Below the pieces are notes generated by a model, which did no database searches, was not told the DNA's origin, and was given only the letters and a program-made list of their open reading frames with translations. From assembly GCA_028023455.1 (NCBI GenBank), contig JAQFVV010001082.1:1-64000 (forward strand): 64,000 nucleotides of DNA, written 5' to 3'. Within the stretch, counting starts at the first letter, position 1. Every line of letters begins with the position of its first letter. Below, piece by piece: positions 1-13,310 of this stretch. The position numbers and the translations under genes were made by a program. Source of the stretch: Epiperipatus broadwayi (taxonomy: Eukaryota > Onychophora > Udeonychophora > Euonychophora > Peripatidae).

Positions 1-161
1 TATATATATATATATGGGTGTGTGTTAATTATTGCTTATGTAACTTATTTTTTAAGAAAACCTTTAATGAATAATGAACTTTTTTATAACTAATTTTTTA
101 ATAATATTTTAAAACTTATGGAACCTATTTTTTATAAGTATTTAATTTCAGTCAACTAAAT

Positions 162-248
162 ATGAAGTCTTTGACGTTTATACTATTGTATCTATTGTTA
201 ATTTTGCCATTCAATTTTGCTCAAGACTGTGATGATACTAATGTACAG
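162..248 (+). CDS. Signal-peptide exon of a small secreted cysteine-rich peptide gene
   Basis: The exon has an ATG at 162 and 29 codons. It encodes a basic start, a strongly hydrophobic Leu/Ile/Phe-rich core, a likely signal cleavage site after an Ala near residue 20, then a short acidic stretch with one Cys (residue 23). It ends at 248 after a complete codon, in a consensus donor (CAG|GTAAGA). A T-rich tract and AG at 150-151 could be an acceptor, so the exon may begin at 152 with ten bases of 5'UTR and further 5'UTR exons outside the window. The frame is phase 0 and matches the exon at 61700. I infer that the two are spliced together. Role is unknown: the family style (signal peptide plus dense cysteines) covers venom peptides, antimicrobial peptides and secreted regulators. 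It could instead be spliced to an exon I did not recognise. Confidence 0.6.
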
Positions 249-377
249 GTAAGAAAATATTCAAATGATATCTACAACTTTATTAATTAATAAAATTCTT
301 TAGCAAGTAGTAAAAAATATTTAATTCATATTTAAATTATATGAAAAAAACATTTCTTAATAATTCTTTTATGGTAA

Positions 378-761
378 ATAGCCAACTAAAAAGTACAAAA
401 TAACAAATTAATCCACTTCTTACTTAATTTTTCCATTCTTGGAAAATATCAGAGATCTTAAGAATCTAGACTTGTTGCCAAACAATTGACAATTACAGAA
501 ATAGTGTCATTTAAATAAAAGCATGTGAGGAAACCAATGGGAAATTGCAGGAATATTGTCATTTACATAAAAGTATTTGAGGCTCAAATAAATCATGAAA
601 ATCAAAAAGGTTTAAAATGCTTTTACTTAAATAACAATATTCCTGCAATTTGCAATTGTTTTATAACAATTCTAGAGTCTTAAGATCTTTGCTATTTTCC
701 AAGAATAGGCAAATAAATCAAAAGATGATTATTTTGTCATTTTGTACTTTTTAGTGGCTAT
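378..761. mobile_element. Foldback/MITE-like element with long inverted arms
   Basis: The left arm starts ATAGCCAACTAAAAAGTAC and the right arm ends with its near-complement (GTACTTTTTAGTGGCTAT). The complementarity continues inward for more than 100 bases: attgcaggaatattgtcatt near 544 mirrors aacaatattcctgcaatt near 632. There is no coding capacity. It sits just inside the first intron position of the secreted-peptide gene. Confidence 0.65.
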
Positions 762-3344
762 TATTTTTTTCTTTTTTACTTATATATTATTCTTAAAAAT
801 GCTTAAAATTAATAAAATATCTGACAAAAATTATAATTTAATAATATGTGAAAATAAAAAATATGCCCCCTAACAAACAAATTCTAAATTTAAATATCAT
901 GTGATCATCTTACTAAATGACCCAGCTGTTAAAAAATTTATCTGGTAAACCTAAGTTTGTCAGTTGTTTTTTTATTATCAAAAATTCAAAATGTCAGCAT
1001 CCTGACACAGACAGGACAAGTTAATATAAAAGCATTTAAAGTATAGTCAAAGCATTTAAACTAAACAATCTATAGAGATTATTATACTAAAAAATGTAGT
1101 GAAATAAAAGTATTGCAAAAAATAGATATAATTTAATTTATAAAAGAATAAACTATTTTGAATAAAAATGCATTTGAGGCAAATAATGATAGTCATTAAA
1201 AGAGATGACAAGTTTAGCCAAAAGAATTGAAAGAGTTTATCAGTAATTCAGTATCCATCTCTAATAAGAAGGTCTCATCTAAAATAAATTATAAACATAA
1301 AACAGATAAAATACATTGTGGAAAAGTATTAATTGTAACCGTAAGATTAATAAGCATAAAATGTATTGTGGAATAATACATGATGATGTTGATAAATATA
1401 TGTAATTTAAATGCTAATGGAATTATTGAATATATATATATTGTAACCATATATTTTAGTATATAATGGATATTATATATATATATATATATTGTAACCA
1501 TATATTTTAGTATAAAATATATTATTTGATGTAACTAGTATAAAAATTTCTCTTTCTTCCTTTGGTGATTTGATCGGCTTGAGCTGCATTTGAACAGATT
1601 ACTCTCTTATATTATTTTGATAAATTTAAATTTGCTTCTTTCCATATGCTAACGCATATCAAAATGCTTAACTTTTTAAAAATTTAACAACACATCAAAA
1701 TTTAGTAAAATATTATTAAAAACAATATTTTGTTTTATTTGTCTAAAAATGATCTTAAAATTATTATTTTATTCAATTTAACAAAAAACCATTTGTTCAA
1801 TTAAAATTAAATATTAAAAATAAATACAGTAATTGCGTAGGCGTCTCAATGTAATAAAAGAAAAGAGCGCGCGAATTTAAGAGACGATTGTCTGATAGTT
1901 TGCTTTTGGAGGGAGAATGAAAGAAAAATGGTAAAGGCAAGTAGTGTAAATTTGCCAAGCTTATTTTAAAGTAAAAATAATAAGTAATCGGACTACCACA
2001 AAGTTTGCTATAAACGTAAATAACATCGTGGTATTTAATTAGAAGATGCCTTGCTAAAAATAAAAGTCTGTTCAAGTCGGCTGGCCAAGTGGATCGAATA
2101 AACAGTAATAATTCCAATATTACATTTTTGAAATGTCGGAGCTTTCCAGTTTAAAGGAAAATTGCAAGAATTGGTATGTTTTAAAATGTTTATTGTTTTA
2201 CAATTTGGAAACATTAAAAAGTATTTTAATTACAGAAGTTATGAATATGAAAATTTGCTTTTTAAAGAAAAAGAAATTTAAGTTAAAGTAAAATGTTAAA
2301 GTTATCAACATATTTTAATATTTCCGTTTTTAAATTATAATAGAATATAATATTGATTGATATTTAACTTTACAATGCCAGTAATATTTGCTAATTAATT
2401 TGTTTAACATTTGGATAATAAATAATCTTTAAATAATTAATCAAAGCTATTTCTAGTTTTATCGTCATATTAGAATGATTGACTTAAGTGCTATAATTAA
2501 TATTCCTATATTTAAACGTGGATGGATAAATATTCGCATGGATGTAATAAAATTGGAACATTTTAATAAAGAAATGTAGAGATTAATAACTTAATGAAAA
2601 ACATTTTCATTTAAATTCTGCGTTTCATATTGTTGTTCCATGTCTTAGGAGCCACGTAAAATTGTTAATCTGATAGTGATTATAATAACCAATACAACGG
2701 ATAAAATTGCATGTATGGAATTGAATTATAGTTATAATTATTGTTTCATAGATTTATTGTTCGACACATCGTACATGGATCCCACGGAGCATATTTGGAG
2801 TTATAAAATGTTATACAATCCGAGTTGTGACACACACCTGTTATAATTCATGTATTGAACTGTAAAATTGCTTTACATTTAATTTATATCACACACACAC
2901 TTGTTAAATTTTATGTTAGATGCATAATGCATTACTTTACGTTTATCATTATCGGAACTTGCATGTGAAGTTCCTAAGTATATTTTATTAAGTTTAAATC
3001 AATAGGGGTTGAATAAAATATTTATTCAAGAGAATAGCGCTTGCGAAACAGCTTGAAAAGTACTAAATGAATTCGTGAAATGTATCAATCTTTGTGAGGT
3101 ATTTTGTTAGTCTTTCCAGATTTATGGTCTTATACTAATATTACTTATATTATATTACACATTTTAGTTTAAGCAAAAGAAGTTAGCACATTAGTCGTCC
3201 TGATTAGCTTAACATTTTATTATGCAAGAACCCACATTTGCTAAAGTGTTAGTGTATTCTGAATAGTCAGAATAACTGAAGGGGGTGATTTTGCACTTTA
3301 ATGTGAAGTAAATGATAATGTTGTTTTAGAATGTTAAAGGGCAT
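762..3344. other. No gene found; AT-rich intron with minor repeats
   Basis: Low-complexity A/T DNA. A 24-base direct repeat (attgtaaccatatattttag and four more bases) occurs at 1440-1463 and 1491-1514, on either side of a (TA)n tract. The longest open frame (1797-2117, minus, 106 codons) looks like chance. Confidence 0.5.
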
Positions 3345-3441
3345 TAATCTGTGCTGGTGGTTAATCCGCAGATTATTTTAATTGCTATTTTTGTATTTTA
3401 CACACATTCCTGCGCTGGTGGTTAATCCGCGGAATTGTGTG
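3345..3441. repeat. Two adjacent hairpins with identical 13-base loops
   Basis: Hairpin 1 has stem 3345-3353 with 3367-3375 (9 pairs including one G-T). Hairpin 2 has stem 3401-3414 with 3428-3441 (about 12-13 pairs with single-base bulges). Both loops read ctggtggttaatc (3354-3366 and 3415-3427). Outside the loop and its closing G-CGC the stems differ in sequence but both still pair. This could be a diverged tandem duplication or a structured RNA; the function is unknown. Confidence 0.5.
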
Positions 3442-4960
3442 ATTATACGTATTGCTTTATAATGGTGTATAAATACACAAAGCGTTTAGTATTATTTAAT
3501 TCCTACGTGTAGATGAATGCATCCACGGGAATATGTTTTACTTCACAGATATAAGTTGGGCAAAGTATTTTAGTTAATCTGCTAAATCATCTTCTTCATT
3601 TGTAAGCATAGTTTGTAAGTTAGATCATCAAATGGTAGCAGGACGTTCTATTCAAGTACTTCATAATAATTAACTGTTGGTTGATTATTGTTTACCGGAA
3701 TGTAAGTTTACATTTTCATTTTATTTAATGATTACATTATAGCTAAATCATACAGACATAATATCATCTATTATATTATTATAGGTGTACATTAGGGATT
3801 TATTGAATCTGGAAATGATGTTAAATATTTCATAAGTTGATGCTGAATATCATATAATCTCATCAATATTCATTATATTAGATTGAAATAAGGTATGATT
3901 AGATTTTAAAAACTGTACCTATGAGAAGTTATTGAAGAAAGTCAATGGAATTATTATTTATTTATTTATTTATTTTTTATTATATTAATGGAATTAATTA
4001 CTTGTTGTTAATAAATTTGTAAATAAAAGTTGATTTATAATTAAACTTATTGTGCCGTTGCTATGTGTCATTCTTAAAATCAGAAATCATAAACTTTGGA
4101 TAGAGCATACATTATAAAGCATACATTGAAATACATATTATAGTCAACATGATATAAGAGTTTAGTAATATTTTGATAAAACATTTGAATGCTTTTCGTC
4201 TTTGGTAGTTTATGATGAGTGAGGTATAATAAAATCCCATTTACCTTTTCCATCATTTTGGCTTTGCGTATTTGATTTCAGTATACAATACAAATTAATT
4301 ATTAAACTTGTAAACAGATTTCCCAAATAATAACATGATTGAATGTATTTTCTTAACGTTTTTTAAATTATCATTTGTCAGTAATAAGAGTCTCAGTGAT
4401 ATAATAAACTATAAAAGAACCCAAATATTTATGTTTATTTATTGCAAAGCTTTACCTGGACTAGCATCTACATTAAAAATCATATAGATGATTTAAAGTT
4501 TCATAATTTCATGTAGTTCAACAAATTACGCCATTTTGTACATGGTCGGCCATCGGGTCTCATACAAGAAAAATCGCAAATTAAGGTTTAAAAGTAATAA
4601 CATTGCACTTATAATTTGTTTAATGTCTTTTATCATACTACTATGATAGGTCTTCGCGGTACACCCTGGCTGCGATCAAATTAAATATAAAAGTTTATGT
4701 TAGATCATTAGTTTGGTCTGTGGTAAGTTGCTCCAGATGTTGAGTGTGGTCTTTGGTGCATAAAATAGATAGCATGATATGCTCTTGGTTATAGCTCTTA
4801 AGAGCTGACAATAATTGAGTGGGACTTGATCAGTGATCGAAGTCACAATTCTTAGTGCACTTACGTTACGTAGTTGGGATCACACAAATTTACGGTTACA
4901 ATTTTTAGAGTGCCACAGCGAATCGGCCTGATTTTGAGGTTACAATATATATATATATAT
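3442..4960. other. No gene found
   Basis: AT-rich sequence with a short TTTA microsatellite near 3955-3976. The (TA)n tract at 4945-4960 is preceded by GTTACAAT and followed by ATTGTAAC. No coding region or recognisable element was seen. Confidence 0.4.
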
Positions 4961-6170
4961 TGTAACACTAGCAAGAGATATATGTATAAAACTTCATATA
5001 TCTACATTACATGTTTCATAATTTTATTTTAAAAAATGTATAGGATTGAATTTATTTGAAAGAAATAATTTTTCAGAAGTACATTTTTAAAACACAAATT
5101 CATAAAATGAAAAAAAGATTGCATTATATCTTTATAAAAGAGAATGGGATAGAGAAAGATATAAAATCTCTCTCCATTATTAAAGAAAACTCTCTTTGTT
5201 TTATAAAGTAAAAATAAATTAGGGAAAAAATGTGTAAAAATAAATCTTAGTAGAAATTGAAAATATAAAGATTCATTAATTAATTTGGAATGCTAGTAAA
5301 ATTACTGATTGAATTAATTAAAAGAAAAACATGTAAGCTATCTCATAAATGTGATAGTAAATAAATCTAAGAAAAGATTAGATTAAAGCAAATGTAAAAA
5401 TCAATTAAATAAAACAAAATGTAAAAATTAATTTAAAAAAACACATTCAAGTTATGATCAAAATTGAAAATATTGAAAAAAAATTAAAACAATGTGAGAG
5501 AGCAGTATATAAAGTCACCATTGTTTATTGTTATTTATTCAGGCCTTTATTTTGTGATTGAATTATTCCACACTTATGTCCATAAATTATTCTGGTATGC
5601 ATTTTGGGATTGATTTTTCATTGTCCATTGCTACAGAGATTCAGAAATCTAATAACAAATAGAACCCTTCATTACTGCTGCACAAAATAAAATTGCAGAA
5701 TCCACAGAATTAGCAATATGTGGTGCTAGATCATTTTAGAAGTGTTCACCAGGGCTTCAGGTGCCAAAGTTCTCCAAAATCAACTGTCCTGCCATACCAA
5801 AATAGTGAAACAAATGCTACCACAAACTCTCCCTCTTTCTACCATTGTCAAGTCACAGAATGGAAGATAAGTCCAGAACCACTGATGAAGAATCAAAAGC
5901 TAACTGGATGAAAAATAACACTGAAGTAAAGCAAAACCAAATGAACTATGTCATCTCAATCTCAGGAAAGTCTTGGTAAATATATTTTCCATAATAACGG
6001 TCTATAGATACTTTATGTTAAATGAAATGAACTTTAACAGATGACTATCATAAATTTAGCTAAAAGTAATTATTTATATTTTTATGTAAAATTTATTATA
6101 TGATATTCTGTTAAATGTATGTGTGTCTATAAATAAATAATTTTTGGTTAGTTATTATTTTGATTTTAAC

Positions 6171-6245
<75 letters not shown>

Positions 6246-6786
6246 CCACTGCATTATCATTAATTTAAGAGTATAGTTATTTTTATGTGTTAAATAAATA
6301 TGCTAGACTCCTGATACATAATATGAGCTAGCTTGGAATATTTAAAGTACTGGATTGTGTGCCTATCAGCCAAAGCATGATGACTATATAACATATGGTT
6401 GTCTTGTATCTGAGTTTGATTCCTCAAAACAAATAAAATAATCTGGATGACAGGAATTTGCTCCAGCAGTCAAGATGGGCCACAGTCAGAAAATGTGATT
6501 ATGTTATGCTTTGTATAGCTTGATCTGCCTGTTGGTATAATTGGTGTTTATACTATTAATGATATTCTGTCCTGTGCTTGAAGGGTTGGTCAATTCCTAT
6601 AGTATTAAATATGTAAAGTAATAATTACCATGGAGCTATGTATTGAGCTTAATAATGTGCTTACTAAAGTTTAGATATTAAACTTTGTTAAAAACCAGAT
6701 ATTAAAATTTATTAAAGCCAAAAGATATTAGTTACATTTTACATGGTATTTTAAAACTGATAAATATGGTAATTTTGAGGGGGACA
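4961..6786 (+). repeat. 5' LTR of a decayed Ty3/gypsy-like element
   Basis: This sequence recurs in the same orientation at 11363-13217. Shared landmarks include aacactagcaagagatatat at the left end, the block starting agcttggaatatt (6330 and 12673), and gtattttaaaactg near the right end. It starts TG and ends CA (…gggggaca). Its left end abuts a (TA)n tract, as does the right end of the 3' copy, suggesting insertion into a TA microsatellite. It carries a 71-base (CT)n tract that the 3' copy lacks. Confidence 0.75.
6173..6243. repeat. (CT)n microsatellite
   Basis: About 35 uninterrupted CT units inside the 5' LTR. The other LTR has only a few pyrimidines here (ttatttctctctattgcc), so the expansion arose after the element inserted. 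Confidence 0.95.
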
Positions 6787-7227
6787 TAATTCAAATGCCA
6801 TAAATGTGGGTGCTGAAGTGCCATAAATTGATCTAGCATAATTAAAGCTGAAAAAAGTAAAATTAAAATTTTTTAAAAAAAGATTGCAGTTAAAAATCAA
6901 AATAAATGCTTTATTGCATAGTAATGAATGCAAAATCAGTGAGCATTAAAACAAATTACAATATTAAAAATAAAAAATAATTAAAAATACAAAATAAAAA
7001 GAGTAGGATATGAAGTGTACATAAAAAGGAGAGAGAGAAAAGTAGCCAGAGAAATAAATAAATTTATTATTGGGGGTTGTTTGATAGTCAGGTAAGAATT
7101 AGAAATGTCTGATGAGGGATTGGATCTAGTTGAATACTTCATTTGATTTTAAAATATTTAAAAAATAAATAAACCAAATAAAATAAAATTTGTGTGAGAG
7201 TCAGTAATAATTATAAAACTAAATTTA

Positions 7228-8071
7228 ATGTATACTAGAGCCAAAACAAAAATGGAAGTTGAAAATAGAGAATTTAGTAATGTAGAGAAATACACAAAAA
7301 TATTCAATAAACAAATAGAAAATTTTATACAGAAAATGATGATAGCCCAACTAGTAAAAAGAAAAATACTAGAAAATAATGGTCACAAGTATAAAACAGT
7401 TAAAAGACAAAATAGATGAAACCAAAAATAAACAGGACGAGAAAAGCTTAGGTATGTATACACATTTTAGTGGCTCACATATTATGAGTCAATTTTGAAA
7501 AATAAAAATATTTTTTAGGGTGCATGGGGAATCTCCAATTGAACACCTTTGCAGCCTGGAATGTTATTTCACATGGAATCAGCTGAATGAGGAGGCAAGT
7601 GTAACTATAACTTTTAGTCATATTCAAGTTGTTAAATTCTGGTGGGATTCCTTATTTACAAAACCAATTATGTTCACAGAATATAGACAGTCCTTATTAG
7701 AAAGCTATTGGAGGGAGGAGCAACAAGAAAACATTCAACACCAGGTGTTGCAAGGTAAATGGTGACCTTGTAACCATTCCTTTTATTTTTGCACCAGAAA
7801 ATAGCAAAGTTAGAATTATTAATGGCTAACCCACTGTCAAAACATCAAGCCTAATTTTCTACATAATATAGAACAAGTGTTGATGGGAATGGAATGCAAA
7901 ACAATAGTGCAGATAGCCAATTTGGTTAGTGAAATTGACAACCCAAAGCCAATGTATAAAAATAGGCAAAGAGAAATCGAGCTTCTAGGAATAGGAAAAC
8001 ATGTAAACAGCATGAATTGTTATTTACATAAAAGGAACTGGAATAGAAATAATAAAAAAATTACAGCCTAA
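7228..8071 (+). pseudogene. Gag remnant of the Ty3/gypsy-like element
   Basis: Three broken reading blocks in different frames (7228-7419, 7520-7765, 7877-8071). The middle one has a typical Gag matrix/capsid look: ESYFTWNQLNEE-like and WWDSLF segments followed by a YW-x-EE-rich stretch. The third continues the Gag carboxyl end (MGMECKTIVQIANLV). Stops and frameshifts between blocks show it is dead. Assignment rests on order within the element, just after the 5' LTR and before protease and reverse transcriptase. Confidence 0.55.
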
Positions 8072-8204
8072 AAAGATATGGGCAGAAAATAAAATGTGGG
8101 AGAGAATATAACAAATTAAATAGCCACCCACAGTTTGCAAACTTAGTGTGCAGCTGAGATGAAAAAGAGCCAATGTTAGCACCTCAGCATTGCCTTAAAT
8201 TAAA

Positions 8205-8270
8205 AGTAGTATTGAAGCAGGTTATAACAGAAGTGCTACTGGACTCAGCCAGTCAAGTGTTGGTAATGTC
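8205..8270 (+). pseudogene. Retropepsin remnant
   Basis: A short reading VITEVLLDSASQVLVMS places an Asp-Ser-Ala triad (8242-8250) where retroviral-type aspartic proteases have Asp-Ser/Thr-Gly, within the usual LLDSGSQ-like context. It lies between the Gag and reverse-transcriptase remnants. The Gly-to-Ala change and nearby stops mean it is inactive. Confidence 0.45.
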
Positions 8271-8879
8271 ACATTGATATATTTAGATAAATCAGCTGCA
8301 TAAACTCTAATATAAAAACCTTGCCAATTAAAACTGTGTACATAACTATGGCAAATAGGAAAAAGGCCAAATTAGTTTCAAAGCAGGTCTGGGTAAATAT
8401 GTGAAAAGAAAAGAAAGGATATAGTCATGTTTTGCTTATCTTAGAGGATTAATCCACAAAGTCATACTTGGGTCAGATTTTATGCATAGGACTAGTTTTG
8501 GGTATAACTTGATTAAATGGCATGGTATTGACATTTACATTAGAGACAAAATGTATAAATCCATCATGACATGTTGCATACAAAATATGAAGGCAAAAAT
8601 GAAAATATGTGATAAAGTAAAAGAATCAAAATTTATAAATAATTATCAAAGAAAGTGATTAGAGCAGGTATTGAGTGATTATAAAAATATTTTGGGGCTG
8701 TCCATGGGTTAATTCAAGGCTATGAGCACTGAATAAGCTTCAAGGAAGATCAACAATACCAGGCAAAGACATATACTATTCCTCACCAATAATAAGGGGA
8801 GGTCAAAAAGCAGATAGGTAACATGCTGAGATGGGGAATTATATCCAAATGCTCATCACCTTTTAATAATCCTTTTGTA

Positions 8880-9310
8880 ACAGTAAAGAAAAGGATGTTT
8901 CTATCTGTTTGTGCTTGGACATGAAACAGTTGAACAAAATAACTATCCGTGACACAAATCCTCCTCCACCCATATATGAACTACTAGTAAAACTTCATAA
9001 AAAAGATATTTTTGACATTTTATTATCAAGTCACATCCTGACAATCAAGAATATAACCACATTTTGGTTCAATGGTCAGCAGGATGGGGCTAATACAGTG
9101 TCTAAAACAGATATTATAAGATGAAATAAAAAATTTAGTAGTGATGTATGTTAATGACATTGTTTTAGCATCAGAAAGTGCAGAAGAACTCTTCAAATGA
9201 TTTAAAATAGCTATTGCAAAAGTGGAAATCAAAATAATTTTTTTAAAAAATCACTTTAATAGCATCCATGGTCAAGTTTTTTGGTCACATAATAAGTGAG
9301 AAAAAAGTTC
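8880..9310 (+). pseudogene. Reverse transcriptase remnant (Ty3/gypsy type)
   Basis: The block at 8909-9124 reads CLDMKQLNKITIRDTNP, the gypsy-type motif around the first conserved region, followed by a KLHKKDIFDI stretch. Near 9147 the active-site motif reads YVND instead of YVDD, followed by IVLASESAEELF. FGHIIS lies near 9283. Several frameshifts and stops separate the blocks, and the Asp-to-Asn change would inactivate the enzyme. Confidence 0.7.
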
Positions 9311-9534
9311 AACTTCACTGTGAAAAAATTCATGCAATTCAGGAGTTTCTGGTTCCCAAAAATAAAAAAACATACGATAATTTCTAGGGGTATATAATAT
9401 TTATAACTGATTTTATAAAAAAAATTGACATGGAGTGACTACTGCAATTGCTAAAAAAGGAAAGACCTTGAGGATGGATGGCACAGTATGATAGCAGTTT
9501 TCAAAATTTGAAAACAAGATTCTTAAAGGAAGTT

Positions 9535-9845
9535 ATGCTATCATACCCTGACTTTCACAAACTGTTTTTCATATAAACTGACAGTAGTGGGATCAGATTG
9601 TGTACTACTCTTTTTCAAATACAAGAGGTGGGCTGGCAAGCTCTCCTTTTTTTATAAGCCATTTATTGAAGGGTCCTGAATTAAATTACCCAGTGGCAGA
9701 AAAGGAAGGTGTAATGATCATTTGGCTTTTCAAAAATCTCCATCAGTTTCTACTAAGGTCAAAAGTGATTGTAATCACAGATCACAAGAGCCTCAAATTT
9801 TTAAACCATAGTTTCTTGACAAAACAGATGCCTAATAAGATGTAG
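9535..9845 (+). pseudogene. RNase H remnant of the gypsy-like pol
   Basis: The frame 9600-9845 contains the LNYPVAEKEGVMIIW and VITDHKSLKFL motifs, diagnostic of the RNase H domain of Ty3/gypsy elements. It is preceded by YPDFHKLFF and TDSSGI remnants (about 9540-9597) interrupted by a stop. Confidence 0.75.
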
Positions 9846-10319
9846 CCTGTTCTTCCAAAAATTTAATTATAGCAGAAACTATTGCAAAGGTATAGAGAAT
9901 GTAGTGGTGGATACATTAAGCCTTTATTGATTTCACCAGACCAACAGCATTTCAGTTGCAGTGATCTACATATTGCCACAGTGGAAATAGATGGAAGCAA
10001 ATCTATAGAAAATAATTACTGGAGTTAAAAAAAGTCAAAGAGAAGATTCTGACTGCTGACAAATAATGAAATATTTGCAACATCAACCTGTAAAAAGAAG
10101 CAGAAACAACACTTTGGTGGAGAGATAGAAAGGCTATTGCATAAGAAGGGTTTGTTAAAGTACAGAATGAATGAAAAAATATACAAAAACATATAGTTAT
10201 ACCTACTGCCCGGTGGAAGTGGATGGTTGAATCTGTTCATCAAAGGTATGTACATTATGGAGCAAGTAAAGTCAAGGGATGTTAAGTCATTGATTCTACT
10301 GGCTGGGGATGTATGCCAA

Positions 10320-10880
10320 CATTCTGGCCACCATATATAAATGTGAGCTATGTCTTAAAACAAATCACTCAATGCATCAGGCATAGGTCTGCTTATGCCC
10401 ATTCACTCTCAACAACCAAATAACTTAGTAGCCATAGATTATTATGGACCATTTCCCCCATTTAATAAGATAAGATATATGGTAGTAGTTTATGATATTT
10501 TTGAAACTGGTGGCTGCATACCCTTTGTCACAAGCAAATGCCAAAAAAATTATATGAGTGGCATTTTGAAACTGTTTGGATCCCAGATAGAATTATCTCC
10601 AATCATGGGGTCACCAATTTAAAAAATATCATAAACTAAGATAAAACACATACTCACATCTATTTGTAGCCCATAGTGTAATCTTTGTGAGTGGATCATG
10701 TGGAAATTAGGGCAATTTTTAGAATTTATATACATGATAATCACAGAGAATGGATTAAGAAAATTCTATGGATTATTAATATGATAAATTGTTCAAAAAG
10801 TGAATCCACAGTGTTTGAACCTGTATCACTTCATTTTTGGAAGAATGTGCCCTATTCATTTAAAACTTAACTTCCATTGG
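10320..10880 (+). pseudogene. Integrase core remnant
   Basis: The frame 10395-10622 reads LVAIDYYGPFPPFNK, matching the first-Asp region of gypsy integrase cores, followed by a KIRYMVVVYDIFET stretch. A C-x-x-C-like piece and HQA appear just upstream. The rest is broken by stops. It lies in the expected pol order after RNase H. Confidence 0.7.
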
Positions 10881-11362
10881 AAACATGCCCTGTAGATAGG
10901 GATAGGGATGTTCTCCAAGCACAGCTTATGATAAGGAAGATGGAAGAGTTATGACAAAAAAAAAAAAAACAAGGGAAGATAAATGGTACATTTATGATAT
11001 GTGATAGCATTATGATAAGAATTAACCCTGTGAGCCACCCAGAAAAACATGTATATAAAAAGTTCCAACCAATTTAAAAAGGTCCTTATATCATAGTACA
11101 CAAATATGACAGCAATGTATTTATCATGGCAAAGGGTCAGGAAATAAAGGAATTTTTCATTCACTAAAATTGATTAAAAGAAAAAGAGAGCTGCCTGACA
11201 AAACATAAACTAATCAAAATACTTGGACAGACCTGCAGGTTAAAGGGATATCTACAATTTGCAACTTACTTTAGAGAAAAATAAATAAATAACTAAAAAT
11301 GAATGTCAGAACTAAAATGGGTCAAATTGACACAATTTACCTCTTAAACTGGAGGAAGGTGA

Positions 11363-13217
11363 TATAACACTAGCAAGAGATATATGTATAAAATGAAATA
11401 TATCTGCATTACATATTTTATCTTTTTTAAAAAAAAAGTATATGATTAAATTTATTTGAAAGAAATAACTATTTCATAAGTAGATTTTTAAAATGCAATT
11501 CTATAAAATAAAAAAATGCATTATATTTTTTAAAAGAGAATGGGGTAGGGAAAGATATTAAAAGTGTCTTCTTTTTAATGAAAACTCTCTTCGTTTTATA
11601 AAGTAAAAAGAAGTCAGGGGAATAAATGTGTAAAAGTAAATCTTATAGAAATATAAAATAAAAAATTTAATTATTTAATTTGGAATGCTAGTGAGATTAC
11701 CAATTGAATTAATTAAAAGAAAAACATGTAAACTATCTATTAAAAGTGATAGTAGATTAATCTAAGAAAATATTAAATTAAAGCAAATGTAAAAATCAAT
11801 TAAATAAAATGAAATGTAAAAATTAATTTTAAAAAAACATATTTAAGTTATGATCAAAATTGAAAATAACAATAAAAAATTAAAACAATGAGAGAGAGAG
11901 AAGTATAGAAAGTTGCCACCTTCTATTGTTATTTATTCTAGCCTTCATTTTGTGATCAAATTATTCCACTCTTGAGTCTGTAAATCATTCCAGTCTTCAT
12001 TTTCTGATTTATACATTACATTCCAGAGATTCAGAAATCTAAGAAAAATAGAATCATTCATAACTGCTGCCAGAAAATATTGTTGCAGAAACTGCAGAAT
12101 TAGCAATATGTGGTACTAGATGATTTTAGAAGTACTTGACAGGATTTTGGGCCCCAAAGTCCTCCAAAATCAACTTTTCTGCCTGAAACCTTGTTGTTAA
12201 CTGATGTCAAAATGGTAAAATAAATGCTGCTGCAAATTCTCTCTCTTTTCCATTGTCAAGTTGCAGAATGAAAGACAAACCCTGAAACCATTGATGGAGA
12301 TCAAAAAGCCAAATCGTTGGAAAGTAACACTGATGCAAAACAAAACCAAATGAACTGTGTCATCTCATTCTCACAAAAGCCCAGGTAAATATAATTCCAG
12401 AATAATGTTCTATAGACACTTTATTTTAAATAAAAGGAACTTTAACAAAGGGCTATCATAATTATAGCCTGAAAGTAATCATTTATACTTTTTATGTAAA
12501 ATGTATTATATGATATTCTGTTAAATGTATACATGTGTATATAAATAAATAATGTTTGCTTAGTTATTATTTTGGTCTATTATTTCTCTCTATTGCCACT
12601 GTGTCACCCATGAATTTAAGAGAATAGTTATTTTTATGTGGTAAATAACTTGCTGAGCCCCTGATACAGATTATGAGCTAGCTTGGAATATTTTAAGTGT
12701 TGGATTGTGTGCCTGTCATCCAAAGCATGTCAAATATATAACATATGGGTGGCTGGCACCAGAGTTTGATTCTCAAACCAGATAAAATGCTTTGGATGGC
12801 AGGGGTTTGTTTTAGCAATTGAGGTGAACCAAAGTCATCAAATGTGGTCATGTTATGCTTTGTATAGCTCAATCTGGCTATGGGTATCATTTATGGCTAT
12901 GCTATCAATGGTATTCTTCCCTCTGCTTGAAGAGCCTGTCCATTTCCTATAGTATTAAAGATATAAAGTAATAATTACCATGAAGCTATGTATTGAGCTT
13001 AATAATAAGATTACTAAAATTTAAATAATCTTGTGTTAAGATTTGTTGAGTCCCTACTGTTGCATCTAGGTGCATAGTCTTAAGGTTATAGCCTTAAAAT
13101 TTAAATATTAAACTTGTTTAAAAACCATATTAAAATTTATTAAAGCCAAAGGATATTAAAGTTATAGTTTACAAGGTATTTTAAAACTGGTGAATATTGT
13201 AATTTTGAGAGGGACTT
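11363..13217 (+). repeat. 3' LTR of the Ty3/gypsy-like element
   Basis: Direct repeat of 4961-6786 with many point changes and small indels, indicating an old insertion. It is immediately preceded by a purine tract (ggaggaaggtga, 11351-11362), the expected plus-strand primer, which fixes the left edge. Its right end runs into a (TA)n tract at 13220. Compared with the 5' copy it lacks the (CT)n expansion and has an insertion near 13030-13100. Confidence 0.75.
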
Positions 13218-13219
13218 GG

Positions 13220-13307
<88 letters not shown>
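13220..13307. repeat. (TA)n microsatellite
   Basis: About 44 uninterrupted TA units lie between the 3' LTR and the next foldback element. It is probably the expanded target site used by both. Confidence 0.95.

Positions 13308-13310
<3 letters not shown>

Noticed and set aside
1797-2117. 106-codon minus-strand open frame
   Set aside because: Composition-driven sequence with no domain, splice sites or neighbours supporting it.
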